64,000 nucleotides of DNA from Cellulophaga baltica (GTDB lineage Bacteria; Bacteroidota; Bacteroidia; Flavobacteriales; Flavobacteriaceae). The notes under the pieces were generated by a model, which ran no database searches, was not told the origin of the DNA, and saw only the letters and a program-made list of their open reading frames with translations. The stretch's first letter is position 1. Each line of letters opens with the position of its first letter. The position numbers were made by a program, and so were the translations under genes. Below, piece after piece: positions 41,679-51,035 of the stretch. Location of the stretch: contig NZ_FNBD01000001.1 in assembly GCF_900102165.1 (NCBI RefSeq), positions 187,701 through 251,700 on the forward strand. The letters run 5' to 3'.

Positions 41679-43964
41679 TTATTTAGCTTTTTTACGTTTT
41701 TCACGTTGTTGTGCATCTATAACTGCGATAGCAGCCATATTCACCATTTCATCTACACTGGCCCCTAATTGAAGAATATGAACAGATTTTTTAAGACCCA
41801 ACATAATTGGACCAATACTATCTGCCTTATTCAATTCTTTCAATAATTTGTAAGTGATGTTCGCCGATTCTAAATTTGGAAAAATTAGTGTATTCACTTT
41901 CTTCCCTGCTAATTTAGAAAATGGAAATTTCCCTTGATTCAACTCTTTATTTAAAGCAAAATCCATTTGAATTTCACCATCTACTATCAATTCAGGATTA
42001 GATTCATGCAGTATTCTTGCCGCTTCTCTAACCTTAGTTGCATTAGGATGGTTGGATGAACCAAAGTTAGCGTACGATAACAATGCCATTACAGGCTCAA
42101 AACCAAAAGTAGTGGCTACATTGGCGGTCATTTTTGCAATCTCTGCAATCTCTCCAGCAGAAGGATCTATATTTATAGAGGTATCTGCTAAGAACAAAGG
42201 GCCACGATCTGTAATCATAATATTTACCGTAGCTACTTTTTTAACATTAGCCGCACGACCAATTACTTCAAAGATTGGTTTCACCACTGTAGGATATGCT
42301 CTTGAATAACCAGAAATCATACCATCTGCATCACCTTCTAAAACCATCATGGCTCCAAAATAATTACGCTCGCGCATCTTAGATTTTGCACCATAAAGTG
42401 TTACGCCACTTCTTTTTCTAGTTTCAAAATAACGCGCTGCATAATGATCTCTTTTCTCACTAGATTCTTTATCCTTAGGATCTAGAATAAGCACATCTGC
42501 ATCAAACTCAATTTCTTTTTTAAGCTCTAGAATAACCTCTCTATTTCCTAATAATATCGGAGTTGCTATCCCCTCCTCTAAGGCAATTTGAGCCGCTTTT
42601 AGTACATCTAAATGTTCTGCTTCTGCAAAAACAATTTTCTTACTATCTATTTTTGCTCTGTTGTGTAATAATCTAACCACCTTGTTATCATTCCCTAAGC
42701 GCTGTAATAATTCTTCTTTATACTTATCCCAATCTTCTATTGGATTTTTAGCTACGCCACTTTCCATAGCTGCTTTAGCAACCGCCGGTGGTATTTCACC
42801 AATTAAACGAGGATCAAAAGGTTTTGGAATAATATACTCTCTACCGAACGTAAGTTTTGTTTCGCCATAAGCAATATTTACTTGCTCTGGTACTGGTTCT
42901 TTTGCTAAATCTGCTATAGCTTTAACGGCCGCCATTTTCATGGCTTCGTTAATTTTAGTTGCTCTAACATCTAGCGCACCTCTAAAGATAAATGGGAAAC
43001 CAAGTACATTATTCACTTGGTTAGGATGGTCAGAACGACCCGTTGCCATGATAATATCTTTTCTGGTTTTAATCGCTAAATCGTACTCAATCTCAGGATC
43101 AGGATTCGCCATAGCAAACACGATAGGATCATTAGCCATAGAAAGCAACATTTCAGGAGTTACCACATTTGCAATAGACAGCCCAACAAAAACATTGGCA
43201 TCTTGCATGGCATCAACTAACGTATCTATTTTTCTATCGGTCGCAAACTCTAACTTTTCAACAGATAAGTTTTCACGATCTTTTCTTATCACCCCTTTAC
43301 TATCTAACATGACGATATTCTCATCTTTAGCACCAAAGGCTTTATAAAGTCTTGTACATGAAACGGCAGCTGCACCCGCACCACTAATCACGATACGAAC
43401 TTCATCTATTTTTTTTCCAGTTATTTCTAATGCATTCAACAAGGCCGCGGCCGAAATAATCGCAGTTCCATGTTGATCATCATGCATTACAGGTATATCT
43501 AGCTCCTCTTTTAACCTGCGCTCTATTTCAAACGCTTCGGGTGCTTTTATATCTTCTAAATTAATTCCCCCAAAAGTAGGAGCAATCATTTTTACTGTTT
43601 CTATAAACTTCTCTACGTCTTCAGTATCTACTTCGATATCCATACCATCGATATCAGCAAATATTTTGAACAACAATCCTTTCCCTTCCATTACTGGTTT
43701 AGAGGCTTCAGGACCAATATTACCTAAACCTAATACCGCTGTACCATTAGAAATTATCGCTACCAAATTACCTTTTGAAGTATACTTATAGGCATTCTCC
43801 TTATCTTTTGCAATCTCTAAACACGGTTCTGCTACGCCTGGAGAATATGCTAATGCCAAATCTCTCTGGGTCGCATATGGTTTTGTCGGGACAATTTTTA
43901 TTTTTCCGGGTTGAGGTTTCGCATGATATACTAATGCTTCTCTACGTTTAGATTCTGTGCTCAT
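41679..43964 (-). CDS. maeB: NADP-dependent malic enzyme with phosphotransacetylase-like C-terminal domain
   Basis: 761 residues, the MaeB length. The N-terminal malic domain has LALAYSPGVAEPCLEIA and the catalytic Lys/Asp region (GLGNIGPEASKPVMEGK, MHDDQHGTAI). The NAD(P)-binding domain has RIVISGAGAAAVSC. From about residue 430 a phosphotransacetylase-like domain follows (KIVFAEAEHLDVLKAAQ, DADGMISGYSRAYPTVVKP, FADTSINIDPSAGE-like segment). It converts malate to pyruvate and CO2 with NADPH formation; the C-terminal domain is thought to be regulatory, binding acetyl-CoA. The gene is monocistronic between two terminators. Confidence 0.96.
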   Translation of the reverse strand: MSTESKRREALVYHAKPQPGKIKIVPTKPYATQRDLALAYSPGVAEPCLEIAKDKENAYKYTSKGNLVAIISNGTAVLGLGNIGPEASKPVMEGKGLLFKIFADIDGMDIEVDTEDVEKFIETVKMIAPTFGGINLEDIKAPEAFEIERRLKEELDIPVMHDDQHGTAIISAAALLNALEITGKKIDEVRIVISGAGAAAVSCTRLYKAFGAKDENIVMLDSKGVIRKDRENLSVEKLEFATDRKIDTLVDAMQDANVFVGLSIANVVTPEMLLSMANDPIVFAMANPDPEIEYDLAIKTRKDIIMATGRSDHPNQVNNVLGFPFIFRGALDVRATKINEAMKMAAVKAIADLAKEPVPEQVNIAYGETKLTFGREYIIPKPFDPRLIGEIPPAVAKAAMESGVAKNPIEDWDKYKEELLQRLGNDNKVVRLLHNRAKIDSKKIVFAEAEHLDVLKAAQIALEEGIATPILLGNREVILELKKEIEFDADVLILDPKDKESSEKRDHYAARYFETRKRSGVTLYGAKSKMRERNYFGAMMVLEGDADGMISGYSRAYPTVVKPIFEVIGRAANVKKVATVNIMITDRGPLFLADTSINIDPSAGEIAEIAKMTANVATTFGFEPVMALLSYANFGSSNHPNATKVREAARILHESNPELIVDGEIQMDFALNKELNQGKFPFSKLAGKKVNTLIFPNLESANITYKLLKELNKADSIGPIMLGLKKSVHILQLGASVDEMVNMAAIAVIDAQQREKRKKAK

Positions 43965-43983
43965 ATTCTAATTAATTGAATAA

Positions 43984-43991
43984 CAAATTTA
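43984..43991 (-). promoter_or_regulatory. Promoter -7 element of maeB
   Basis: The minus strand reads TAAATTTG, 19 bases before the maeB start codon. No TTG -33 element lies at the usual spacing. Confidence 0.5.
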
Positions 43992-44026
43992 CACGTATTC
44001 TTTTTAAGTGCCCACCTATTTACAAT

Positions 44027-44058
44027 AAAAAAAGGCATTAACAATTGTTAAAGCCTTT
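44027..44058 (-). terminator. Intrinsic terminator of the MFS transporter gene
   Basis: AAAGGC (44031-44036) pairs with GCCTTT (44053-44058) around an inner TTAACAATTGTTAA palindrome, with one A-A mismatch. A T-run follows on the minus strand. It lies 30 bases past the stop. Confidence 0.85.
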
Positions 44059-44088
44059 CTTATATATCATCGTTTTATAATTTTATGA

Positions 44089-45399
44089 TTAGGAGTCCAT
44101 TCCTGTTTTTGGAACTTTCAATCGGAAAGCAAAAACACCTGCCAAAATAAAGAATACCCCTCCAAAAAGGATTGCATTTACAGCACTACCTCCTAAAAGA
44201 TTTTTAAAAATAGGGCCAAAAGTCACGGTTTGAATTCCCATTGGAATTACGATCATCATATTTAGAATCCCCATGTAGACCCCTCGTCGGTCTTGCGGTA
44301 CAATCTTCGAAACCATGGTGTAAGGTATTCCCATCATTGCTGCCCAACCAATACCAAATAAAACCATTGGGATTAAAACTAAAATAGGATCAGAAATATA
44401 AGGTATCGCAAACAAGGCCATACCCGTGCCAAACAAACTCAAAGCGTATACTTTCTTGCCTCCAAATTTCAAGGTTAATGGTACCAAAACTAAGGCTACT
44501 ACGGCGGTTACAATATTATACGTTAAACTCATTTTTGCAGATTGAGATGCTGCTGTAGAAATATCATAGCCCATGGTAGTTCTAAATAATGGGGTAATAA
44601 ACTGCCAATAAACAAACAACGCATACCACTGAAATAAATATACAATAGAAAGCATCCACATAAACCAAGGCATTTCTTTAATTGCTTTACTAATTTCTAT
44701 GAATGGCATCTTAACCCGCTCTAAAAAAGACAAGGCTTTATGCGCATTTATGTCTTTCATTTCTTCTTCAGAAGGCGGAATTTCCGGTGTTTTTAATACT
44801 GACCATAAAATAGTTGTAATGGATAAAACAGCACCAATAAAAAAGGAATAATACAACCATTGCGGAATAGCACCTTTTACCTCTACATCACCACCAAACC
44901 ATTGCTGAAATAAGACAATAGATAAGGTGGCCAATAAAATACCTCCCCCCACAAATAAACTCTGCATTTGGTACCCCAGACTCAATTGTTTCTCTGGTAA
45001 TTTATCTCCAACAAAGGCACGATACGGCTCCATTGCCATATTATTACCTACATCCAAAATCCAAAGTAAGCCAACTGCAAACCATAATGTAGGACTTAGA
45101 GGAAAAGCAAAAAGACAAAGACTTCCTAAAATTGCCCCAAGCAAAAAGAAGGGTTTTCTACGTCCCCATTTTGCAGACCAGGTTTTATCGGAAACTGCTC
45201 CAATAATTGGCTGAACTATTAACCCTGTTACTGGACCTGCAATATTTAATATCGGAAGCATTTCTTCTGGTGCACCTAAATATAAAAATATTGGATTTAT
45301 AGCTGTTTGCTGTAATCCAAAACTATATTGAATTCCTAAGAACCCAACATTCATATTAAAGATTTGCCAAAAGGTTAAGTTTGGTTTTTTTATTTTCAT
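44089..45399 (-). CDS. MFS transporter, SLC45/GPH-like sugar symporter type
   Basis: 436 residues, 12 predicted helices. The sequence FGLQQTAINPIFLYLGA, GLIVQPIIGAVSDKTWSAKWGRRKPFFLLG (loop 2-3 with RRKP) and DVGNNMAMEPYRAFVGDKLP place it with sucrose/maltose-type symporters of the SLC45/GPH side of the MFS. In Bacteroidota such genes often sit near alpha-glucan utilisation genes, but none are adjacent here, so the substrate is open. It is a single-gene unit with a terminator after it. Confidence 0.88.
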   Translation of the reverse strand: MKIKKPNLTFWQIFNMNVGFLGIQYSFGLQQTAINPIFLYLGAPEEMLPILNIAGPVTGLIVQPIIGAVSDKTWSAKWGRRKPFFLLGAILGSLCLFAFPLSPTLWFAVGLLWILDVGNNMAMEPYRAFVGDKLPEKQLSLGYQMQSLFVGGGILLATLSIVLFQQWFGGDVEVKGAIPQWLYYSFFIGAVLSITTILWSVLKTPEIPPSEEEMKDINAHKALSFLERVKMPFIEISKAIKEMPWFMWMLSIVYLFQWYALFVYWQFITPLFRTTMGYDISTAASQSAKMSLTYNIVTAVVALVLVPLTLKFGGKKVYALSLFGTGMALFAIPYISDPILVLIPMVLFGIGWAAMMGIPYTMVSKIVPQDRRGVYMGILNMMIVIPMGIQTVTFGPIFKNLLGGSAVNAILFGGVFFILAGVFAFRLKVPKTGMDS

Positions 45400-45568
45400 G
45401 ACGCGTAGTTAAGCAACAAATGAAATTATGTTATTCTAACAATACTCTTAGAATTTTACACAATCCTTATTATTTGCGACTGAAGATAATACTTTAATAA
45501 AATATCTAAAGTTTTGTTATCAAAAAATACAGAAATTTAAAAACGAAATCGTTATAGTTTTTACGAAA

Positions 45569-46489
45569 CTATTTTAGAAAATCGATATTTCGTTTCAATC
45601 CGGAGAATTTTGTTCTTTTTACAGCAGATTTTTGAAATACTTTTCTAAACACATCTTCTGTTATTTCTTCCCAATCTTTTTTTGTTAATGACAATAAATC
45701 AGGATGCGGATTAAACAAAGGCTCCTGATGTGGTTTGGAAAACCTATTCCACGGGCACACATCTTGGCACACATCGCAGCCAAATGCCCAATCATCAAAT
45801 TTACCTTGAAATTCTTGGGGAATTTCGTTTTTTAATTCGATTGTAAAATAAGAAATACATTTACTACCATCTACCACATAAGGCTGCACAATAGCTTGCG
45901 TAGGACAGGCATCAATGCAAGCGGTGCAGGTACCACAATGATCGGTTACAGGGTGGTCATAAGTTAAATCTAAATCGACAATCAACTCGGCAATAAAATA
46001 AAAAGAACCCGTTTTTTGGGTTAATAAATTACTGTGTTTACCAATCCAACCCAAACCACTTTTTGCTGCCCAAGCTTTGTCCAATACAGGCGCAGAATCT
46101 ACAAAAGCCCTGCCTCCTACTTCCCCTATCTCTTCCGAGATAAATTCTTGTAGCTGCTTAAGTTTTCCTTTTATAACATGATGGTAATCCTGACCGTATG
46201 CATATTTAGAAATTTTAAAAGTATCTGATGTTTGTTGCTCCTCTGGATAATAATTTAGCGTAAGAGAAATAACAGATTTTGCATCATCCACCAACAAACG
46301 GGGATCTAATCGCTTATCGAAATGATTCTCCATGTATTGCATCTCACCATTCGCATTATTTCTTAACCATTTTTCTAAGCGAGGTGCTTCCTCTGCAAGA
46401 AAATCTGCTTTAGAAATTCCACAGGATAGAAACCCGAGACGCAATGCTTCCGCCTTAATTAAATCGCTATGTTTTTCTTTAATACTCAT
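45569..46489 (-). CDS. queG: Epoxyqueuosine reductase QueG
   Basis: 306 residues. The N-terminal cobalamin-binding part includes the conserved [10 protein letters not shown] and [25 protein letters not shown]-like region (here [16 protein letters not shown]), and [31 protein letters not shown]. Two [4Fe-4S] sites follow: [16 protein letters not shown], then [13 protein letters not shown]. The enzyme removes the epoxide from epoxyqueuosine to finish queuosine in tRNA wobble position 34. It is divergent from the ABC exporter at 46618. In other flavobacteria queG and ruvB are often near neighbours, as here. The protein is shorter than QueG forms with a HEAT C-terminus. Confidence 0.95.
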   Translation of the reverse strand: MSIKEKHSDLIKAEALRLGFLSCGISKADFLAEEAPRLEKWLRNNANGEMQYMENHFDKRLDPRLLVDDAKSVISLTLNYYPEEQQTSDTFKISKYAYGQDYHHVIKGKLKQLQEFISEEIGEVGGRAFVDSAPVLDKAWAAKSGLGWIGKHSNLLTQKTGSFYFIAELIVDLDLTYDHPVTDHCGTCTACIDACPTQAIVQPYVVDGSKCISYFTIELKNEIPQEFQGKFDDWAFGCDVCQDVCPWNRFSKPHQEPLFNPHPDLLSLTKKDWEEITEDVFRKVFQKSAVKRTKFSGLKRNIDFLK

Positions 46490-46617
46490 TTAAAAATAGA
46501 ATAGTAGCTTATAAATTAAAGTGCTGCTTTTTACGCCTTTTTTCTAAAAAGAAAATTAATATTGTAACAAATAATCTTTTTAGATACTAACTAAGCGTAC
46601 CAAATTAAACAACTAAG

Positions 46618-47373
46618 ATGATACATATTGAAAATCTGACCAAATCTTTTGTCGCTACTACGAAAAAAGGGTTTAAAAAAGAATCTACCACAGTACATGC
46701 GGTAAACGCTATTTCTTTTGATTGCAAGCCTGGAAGAATCTTTTCGCTACTAGGACCTAATGGTGCTGGAAAAACCACCACACTCCGCATGATTGCCGGA
46801 ATTATCAATCCCAGCTCGGGTACTGCTATAGTTGACGGCGTTGATATTTCAAAAGGAAATGATGAAGTAAAAAAGAGAATTGGTTTTTTAACGGGCTCTA
46901 CTGGTTTGTATGAGCGTTTAAATCCAGATGAAACTATTGAATTTTTTGGAAAACTTTACAAAATACCAGAAGCACAACTTTCTGAACGTAAAGAATATTT
47001 ATTTGAAAAATTAGGAATCAATGATTTCAGAAAAAAAAGAATCGGACAAATGAGTACGGGTATGAAGCAAAAAGTATCTATTGCACGTACCTTAATTCAC
47101 GATCCTGAAGTTTTAATTTTTGATGAACCAACTTCTGGTCTTGATGTTATTACTGCCGAGAGTATTATTGATTTAATTCGTGAATCAAAAGAAAACAACA
47201 AAACAGTAATTTTTTCTTCCCACATTATGAGTGAAGTAGATTTATTGTGCGATGATCTTGCTATTATTAATAAAGGAGCTATAATCTACAATGACACTTT
47301 TGAAAATTTCAAAGGCGAGATGAAAGCTGCAAATTTGACTCAAGAATTTATTAATCGCGTAAAACAAGCTTAA
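46618..47373 (+). CDS. ABC transporter ATP-binding protein, NatA-like
   Basis: 251 residues. Walker A is GPNGAGKTTTLR, signature MSTGMKQKVSIARTL, Walker B VLIFDEPTSGLD and switch His in FSSHIMSE. It has the NatA-like start MIHIENLTKSFVATTKKGFKKE. It pairs with the permease 1 base downstream. NatAB of Bacillus exports sodium ions; the same pairing in Bacteroidota is annotated as a Na+ exporter, but drug or other export cannot be ruled out from sequence. Confidence 0.93.
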   Translation: MIHIENLTKSFVATTKKGFKKESTTVHAVNAISFDCKPGRIFSLLGPNGAGKTTTLRMIAGIINPSSGTAIVDGVDISKGNDEVKKRIGFLTGSTGLYERLNPDETIEFFGKLYKIPEAQLSERKEYLFEKLGINDFRKKRIGQMSTGMKQKVSIARTLIHDPEVLIFDEPTSGLDVITAESIIDLIRESKENNKTVIFSSHIMSEVDLLCDDLAIINKGAIIYNDTFENFKGEMKAANLTQEFINRVKQA

Positions 47374-47374
47374 G

Positions 47375-48553
47375 ATGAACGACTTATTTATAATTATAAA
47401 GAAGGAGCTTACGGAGCTTCTAAGAGATAAAAAAACCATAATAAACTCTATTGTTTTACCAACAGTATTAATTCCTATTCTAATTTTCGGAGCTATGAAA
47501 GTAACCGAAATGATTGAGAAACAACAACAGGAAAAAACAGTCAAAATAGGCCTTGTAAATGCTCCTGCAGAATTTTCAGCTTTAATTGCTACAGATACGC
47601 TAAACAAAGTTACTACCTATGAAAAAGTAGAAGACTTCAAAGCTCTGATAGCCGATGAGACCATACAAAGTGCCATTGTTTTTCCAGCAGATTGGAACTC
47701 CCAAATGGAACAATTAAGTACTGGTGAAGTTCAAATTTTTAGAAACGGATCAAAAGAAAATGTCAATAAAAGAGTCACTAAATTAATTGAAACGTACAAT
47801 ACGAGGCTAAAAGAAGAACGTATTGCCATTCTAAACATTCCTACACAAAAGATGACTCCTTTTACAGAGAATTATGTTGAGGTAGGAGAACAGAAGGAAG
47901 TTATAGGAAAAAGAATAGGAGGCTTTATCCCTTACCTTTTTATCCTAACCATGTGGGGCGGTTGTTTACTTGCGGCTGTAGATTTAGTAACAGGAGAAAA
48001 AGAACGAAAAACTATTGAAACTACCTTATCCCTACCTATTTCAAAATTCAAGGTACTCTTAGGAAAAGCTATTGTAGCGTCTCTGCTTGGTTTTATCCCT
48101 GCACTATTAAACTTAATTGGACTTATAGTTGGACTGAAACTTTTTGACGGGATTCCAGATTCTTTTAAATCGGTAATTAGTGAAATGCTAAACTTTCAGT
48201 CTATCACGTTAATATTATTATTACTAATTCCTTTTGCTTTGTTTTTATCAGGATTTATTATCGCATTAGTTGCTGGCGCTACCTCATTTAAAGAAGCACA
48301 AAGCAAAGCATCACCAATTATCATGTTGATAATTATTCCGTTGGTTATGGCTATGATGCCAGGTATAGAATTAAATTGGACTACCGTATTAATTCCAGTA
48401 TTAAATATTGGTTTAGGTGTTAAAGAAATCATGGCTGGAACTATTGACATGGTACAATATTCCGTGATATTAATTTCACTTATTGCTTTTGCAATAGGAG
48501 CTGTTTATTTCAGCTATAAAAAATTCTCTGACGAGAATGCAATTCTAAAATAA
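47375..48553 (+). CDS. ABC transporter permease, NatB-like
   Basis: 392 residues of ABC-2 type. An N-terminal helix (about 22-42) is followed by a soluble extracytoplasmic domain of roughly 130 residues and then five or six helices. The conserved VDLVTGEKERKTIETTLSLPISKFKVLLGKAI motif after helix two, and ALFLSGFIIALVAGATSFKEAQ later, are typical of NatB/CcmB-like permeases. It follows the ATPase by 1 base and is closed by a terminator. Confidence 0.92.
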   Translation: MNDLFIIIKKELTELLRDKKTIINSIVLPTVLIPILIFGAMKVTEMIEKQQQEKTVKIGLVNAPAEFSALIATDTLNKVTTYEKVEDFKALIADETIQSAIVFPADWNSQMEQLSTGEVQIFRNGSKENVNKRVTKLIETYNTRLKEERIAILNIPTQKMTPFTENYVEVGEQKEVIGKRIGGFIPYLFILTMWGGCLLAAVDLVTGEKERKTIETTLSLPISKFKVLLGKAIVASLLGFIPALLNLIGLIVGLKLFDGIPDSFKSVISEMLNFQSITLILLLLIPFALFLSGFIIALVAGATSFKEAQSKASPIIMLIIIPLVMAMMPGIELNWTTVLIPVLNIGLGVKEIMAGTIDMVQYSVILISLIAFAIGAVYFSYKKFSDENAILK

Positions 48554-48576
48554 CTTAGAATTTAGATTAGATGAAG

Positions 48577-48604
48577 AGCCACAGAAATCTGTGGCTTTTT
48601 TTAG
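48577..48604 (+). terminator. Intrinsic terminator of the NatAB-like operon
   Basis: AGCCACAG (48577-48584) pairs with CTGTGGCT (48589-48596) over a 4-base loop, followed by eight Ts. Its 3' end overlaps the last codons of the convergent P450 gene. Confidence 0.88.
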
Positions 48605-49929
48605 TTTCTAGCTGTAAAACTAATTAAGACATTTTCCGGCTTTAAAGAAATTAACGGATTTATTGTTACCTCTGGTAGAGCAGTAGTCATTTCATATTTC
48701 TGCAGAAGCTCTGTAGCCGCAATGATCATTTCATACATAGCAAAATTATTCCCCACGCACATTCTAGGACCTGCTCCGAAAGGGTAATAATACTCCTGAT
48801 ATTCTTTCTTCTTTGAGGCATCAAAACGTTCTGGGTTAAATTCGTTCGGTGCTTCCCAAAAATTTTCATTTCTATGAAGCTCATAAATACTCATTAAAAC
48901 CAAGGAGTCTTTTGGAATATTTAAGCCTTCAAATTCATCATCTTCTATAGCCACTCGATCTATGATATAGGCTGGCGGATACAAGCGCATCGCCTCTTCA
49001 ATACATTGCTGCACATATTTCAATTCTAGAAGTTGTATTAAAACATCATCACCTTCTAAAGTAATATTTTTCACCTCTTGATATGCTTTCTCCTGAATTT
49101 CTGGATGCTTGGCTAGTAAGAACACTAAAAAACTTAAAGCATTGGCTGTTGTTTCGTGTCCTGCCGTAAATAAAATTAAAACTTCATCTATCAATTGTTC
49201 TTTTGCCATTGCCGTACCATCCTCATACCTGGCTTGCAATAACATATCTAATAGGTCATCTTTTTCCACAGCCGAGTTTCTACGACCTTCGATTAGTTGA
49301 TGCAAAATAGCTTGCCCATCTTTCGCTAAATTTAGATGCTTTCTTATTTGCCCACTGAGTTGAAACCACCAATTTAAATAAGGTTGCCGCATTTCTTTAA
49401 TCAGCATCCTTTGATTGGTTTCTGTGATATACTGAAGCTGTGACATTTCTTCTTGAATATCATCCCTACTAAACAGTGATTTGGCCACTACCTGAAACGC
49501 CAAATTACTCATGATAGGGTATACATCTATAGGATGAGTTACGGGTATATTTTTTATTTCCAATAAGATTGCTTCCCGAATGGTAGCCATCAAATTCTGC
49601 AATTTCTTTTTGTGAAATGCAGGCTGCACCATTCTCCGGTGCGTACGCCAATGCTCACCGTTAGACGTTAGTATCCCATGACCAATATACTTCGCCAAAT
49701 CTTTGGTCTGTAAAGAAGACTTATGATATTTTTTGTGCTGTTTTTGAAGAATGTGCTTTATAAGCTGTGGACTTCGTGTAAAAGCCAACTCCTCTTTGAC
49801 TCCAATTTTAACTCTAAATACATCTCCATATTTTTCAAAATTTTCGCGATGAAAAGGCAACGGATTTTTTAAAATTCTTTTACTATTCTTGAAGACCTCG
49901 AACTGTGAAACTATGGGTGTTTTCTGCAT
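48601..49929 (-). CDS. Cytochrome P450
   Basis: 442 residues. The I-helix motif AGHETTAN, the ExxR helix (EAMRLYPP), the PERF-type segment FNPERFDASK and the heme-binding loop FGAGPRMCVG with proximal Cys391 are all intact. No membrane anchor is seen, so it is likely a soluble class I enzyme needing a separate ferredoxin and reductase, which are not in this window. By overall length and KYGDVFRVKIG and GEHWRTHRRMVQPAF segments it resembles the CYP102/CYP4-like fatty-acid-binding side of the family. Its start overlaps the ruvB stop (TAATG), so translation is coupled to ruvB. Substrate unknown. Confidence 0.94.
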   Translation of the reverse strand: MQKTPIVSQFEVFKNSKRILKNPLPFHRENFEKYGDVFRVKIGVKEELAFTRSPQLIKHILQKQHKKYHKSSLQTKDLAKYIGHGILTSNGEHWRTHRRMVQPAFHKKKLQNLMATIREAILLEIKNIPVTHPIDVYPIMSNLAFQVVAKSLFSRDDIQEEMSQLQYITETNQRMLIKEMRQPYLNWWFQLSGQIRKHLNLAKDGQAILHQLIEGRRNSAVEKDDLLDMLLQARYEDGTAMAKEQLIDEVLILFTAGHETTANALSFLVFLLAKHPEIQEKAYQEVKNITLEGDDVLIQLLELKYVQQCIEEAMRLYPPAYIIDRVAIEDDEFEGLNIPKDSLVLMSIYELHRNENFWEAPNEFNPERFDASKKKEYQEYYYPFGAGPRMCVGNNFAMYEMIIAATELLQKYEMTTALPEVTINPLISLKPENVLISFTARN

Positions 49930-50951
49930 TAAAATAATCCTCCTTGTATATTTCCTTTTATACGTCCTAAATGTTTATACGCTAATTCTGTCACTTCCCG
50001 ACCTCTTGGCGTACGCATAATAAAACCTTCTTGAATTAAAAAGGGCTCATACACTTCCTCAATTGTTTCTGCACTTTCAGAAACGGCGGTAGCTAGCGTG
50101 GTAATCCCAACCGGTCCTCCTTTAAACTTATCTATTAAGGTTATAAGGATCTTGTTATCCATTTCATCTAAGCCATGTGCATCAACATTTAAGGCTTTTA
50201 AAGCAAAACGAGAAATCTCTAGATCAATTTTACCATTTCCTTTTATCTGTGCAAAATCGCGAACTCTACGCAATAACGCATTACAGATACGAGGTGTTCC
50301 CCTACTTCTTCCTGCAATTTCTGCGGCAGCATCTGCAGTTATAGGCATTTTTAAAATCTCTGAACTTCGCGTAACAATAGTCGCTAAGAGTTCTGAAGAA
50401 TAGTACTGTAATCTACTTTGTATTCCAAAACGTGCACGCATTGGTGATGTTAACAAGCCAGAGCGTGTTGTTGCTCCAATCAAAGTAAACGGATTTAAAT
50501 TTATCTGAACAGAACGCGCATTCGGCCCTGTCTCAATCATAATATCTATTTTGTAATCCTCCATAGCAGAATACAAATATTCTTCTACAATAGGGCTTAA
50601 TCTGTGAATTTCATCAATAAAAAGTACATCGCGCTCATCTAAGTTGGTTAATAAACCAGCTAGATCCCCTGGCTTATCTAAAACTGGTCCTGAGGTAATT
50701 TTTATCCCTACACCCAGTTCATTAGCAAGTATATGTGCTAAAGTTGTTTTACCAAGTCCTGGAGGACCATGAAAAAGCGTGTGATCTAGCGCCTCACCAC
50801 GTAAGTTTGCCGCCTCTACAAAAACCTTTAGATTTTCTAAAATCTGATCTTGACCTGTAAAGTCAGAAAAACTTATGGGCCTAAGTGCTTTGTCTATATC
50901 TACTTCTTCAGGAGTAAAGTTTTCATTTGTAGGGTCTAAATGCTCATTCAT
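49929..50951 (-). CDS. ruvB: Holliday junction DNA helicase RuvB
   Basis: 340 residues, family length. The order is start [22 protein letters not shown], Walker [13 protein letters not shown], Walker [10 protein letters not shown], sensor 1 [18 protein letters not shown], then the winged-helix domain with [29 protein letters not shown] and the ending [17 protein letters not shown]. RuvB hexamers drive branch migration on RuvA-bound junctions. A TATCTTTG promoter element ends only 5 bases before the start codon. The stop overlaps the start of the P450 gene. Confidence 0.97.
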   Translation of the reverse strand: MNEHLDPTNENFTPEEVDIDKALRPISFSDFTGQDQILENLKVFVEAANLRGEALDHTLFHGPPGLGKTTLAHILANELGVGIKITSGPVLDKPGDLAGLLTNLDERDVLFIDEIHRLSPIVEEYLYSAMEDYKIDIMIETGPNARSVQINLNPFTLIGATTRSGLLTSPMRARFGIQSRLQYYSSELLATIVTRSSEILKMPITADAAAEIAGRSRGTPRICNALLRRVRDFAQIKGNGKIDLEISRFALKALNVDAHGLDEMDNKILITLIDKFKGGPVGITTLATAVSESAETIEEVYEPFLIQEGFIMRTPRGREVTELAYKHLGRIKGNIQGGLF

Positions 50952-50956
50952 GATAA

Positions 50957-50964
50957 CAAAGATA
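50957..50964 (-). promoter_or_regulatory. Promoter -7 element of ruvB-P450, adjoining the start codon
   Basis: The minus strand reads TATCTTTG, ending 5 bases before the ATG at 50951. No TTG lies at 17-20 spacing (nearest at 25). The message would be leaderless or nearly so. Confidence 0.6.
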
Positions 50965-51035
50965 GCGCAAAATTAAGATACTTCTAAAGCAACTATTTCT
51001 TATTATTTATGGATAGAATATTGTATTTTCATCTT

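Noticed and set aside
42940-43347. Open frame of 135 codons on the plus strand inside maeB
   Set aside because: Antisense shadow of the malic enzyme core; no recognisable protein.
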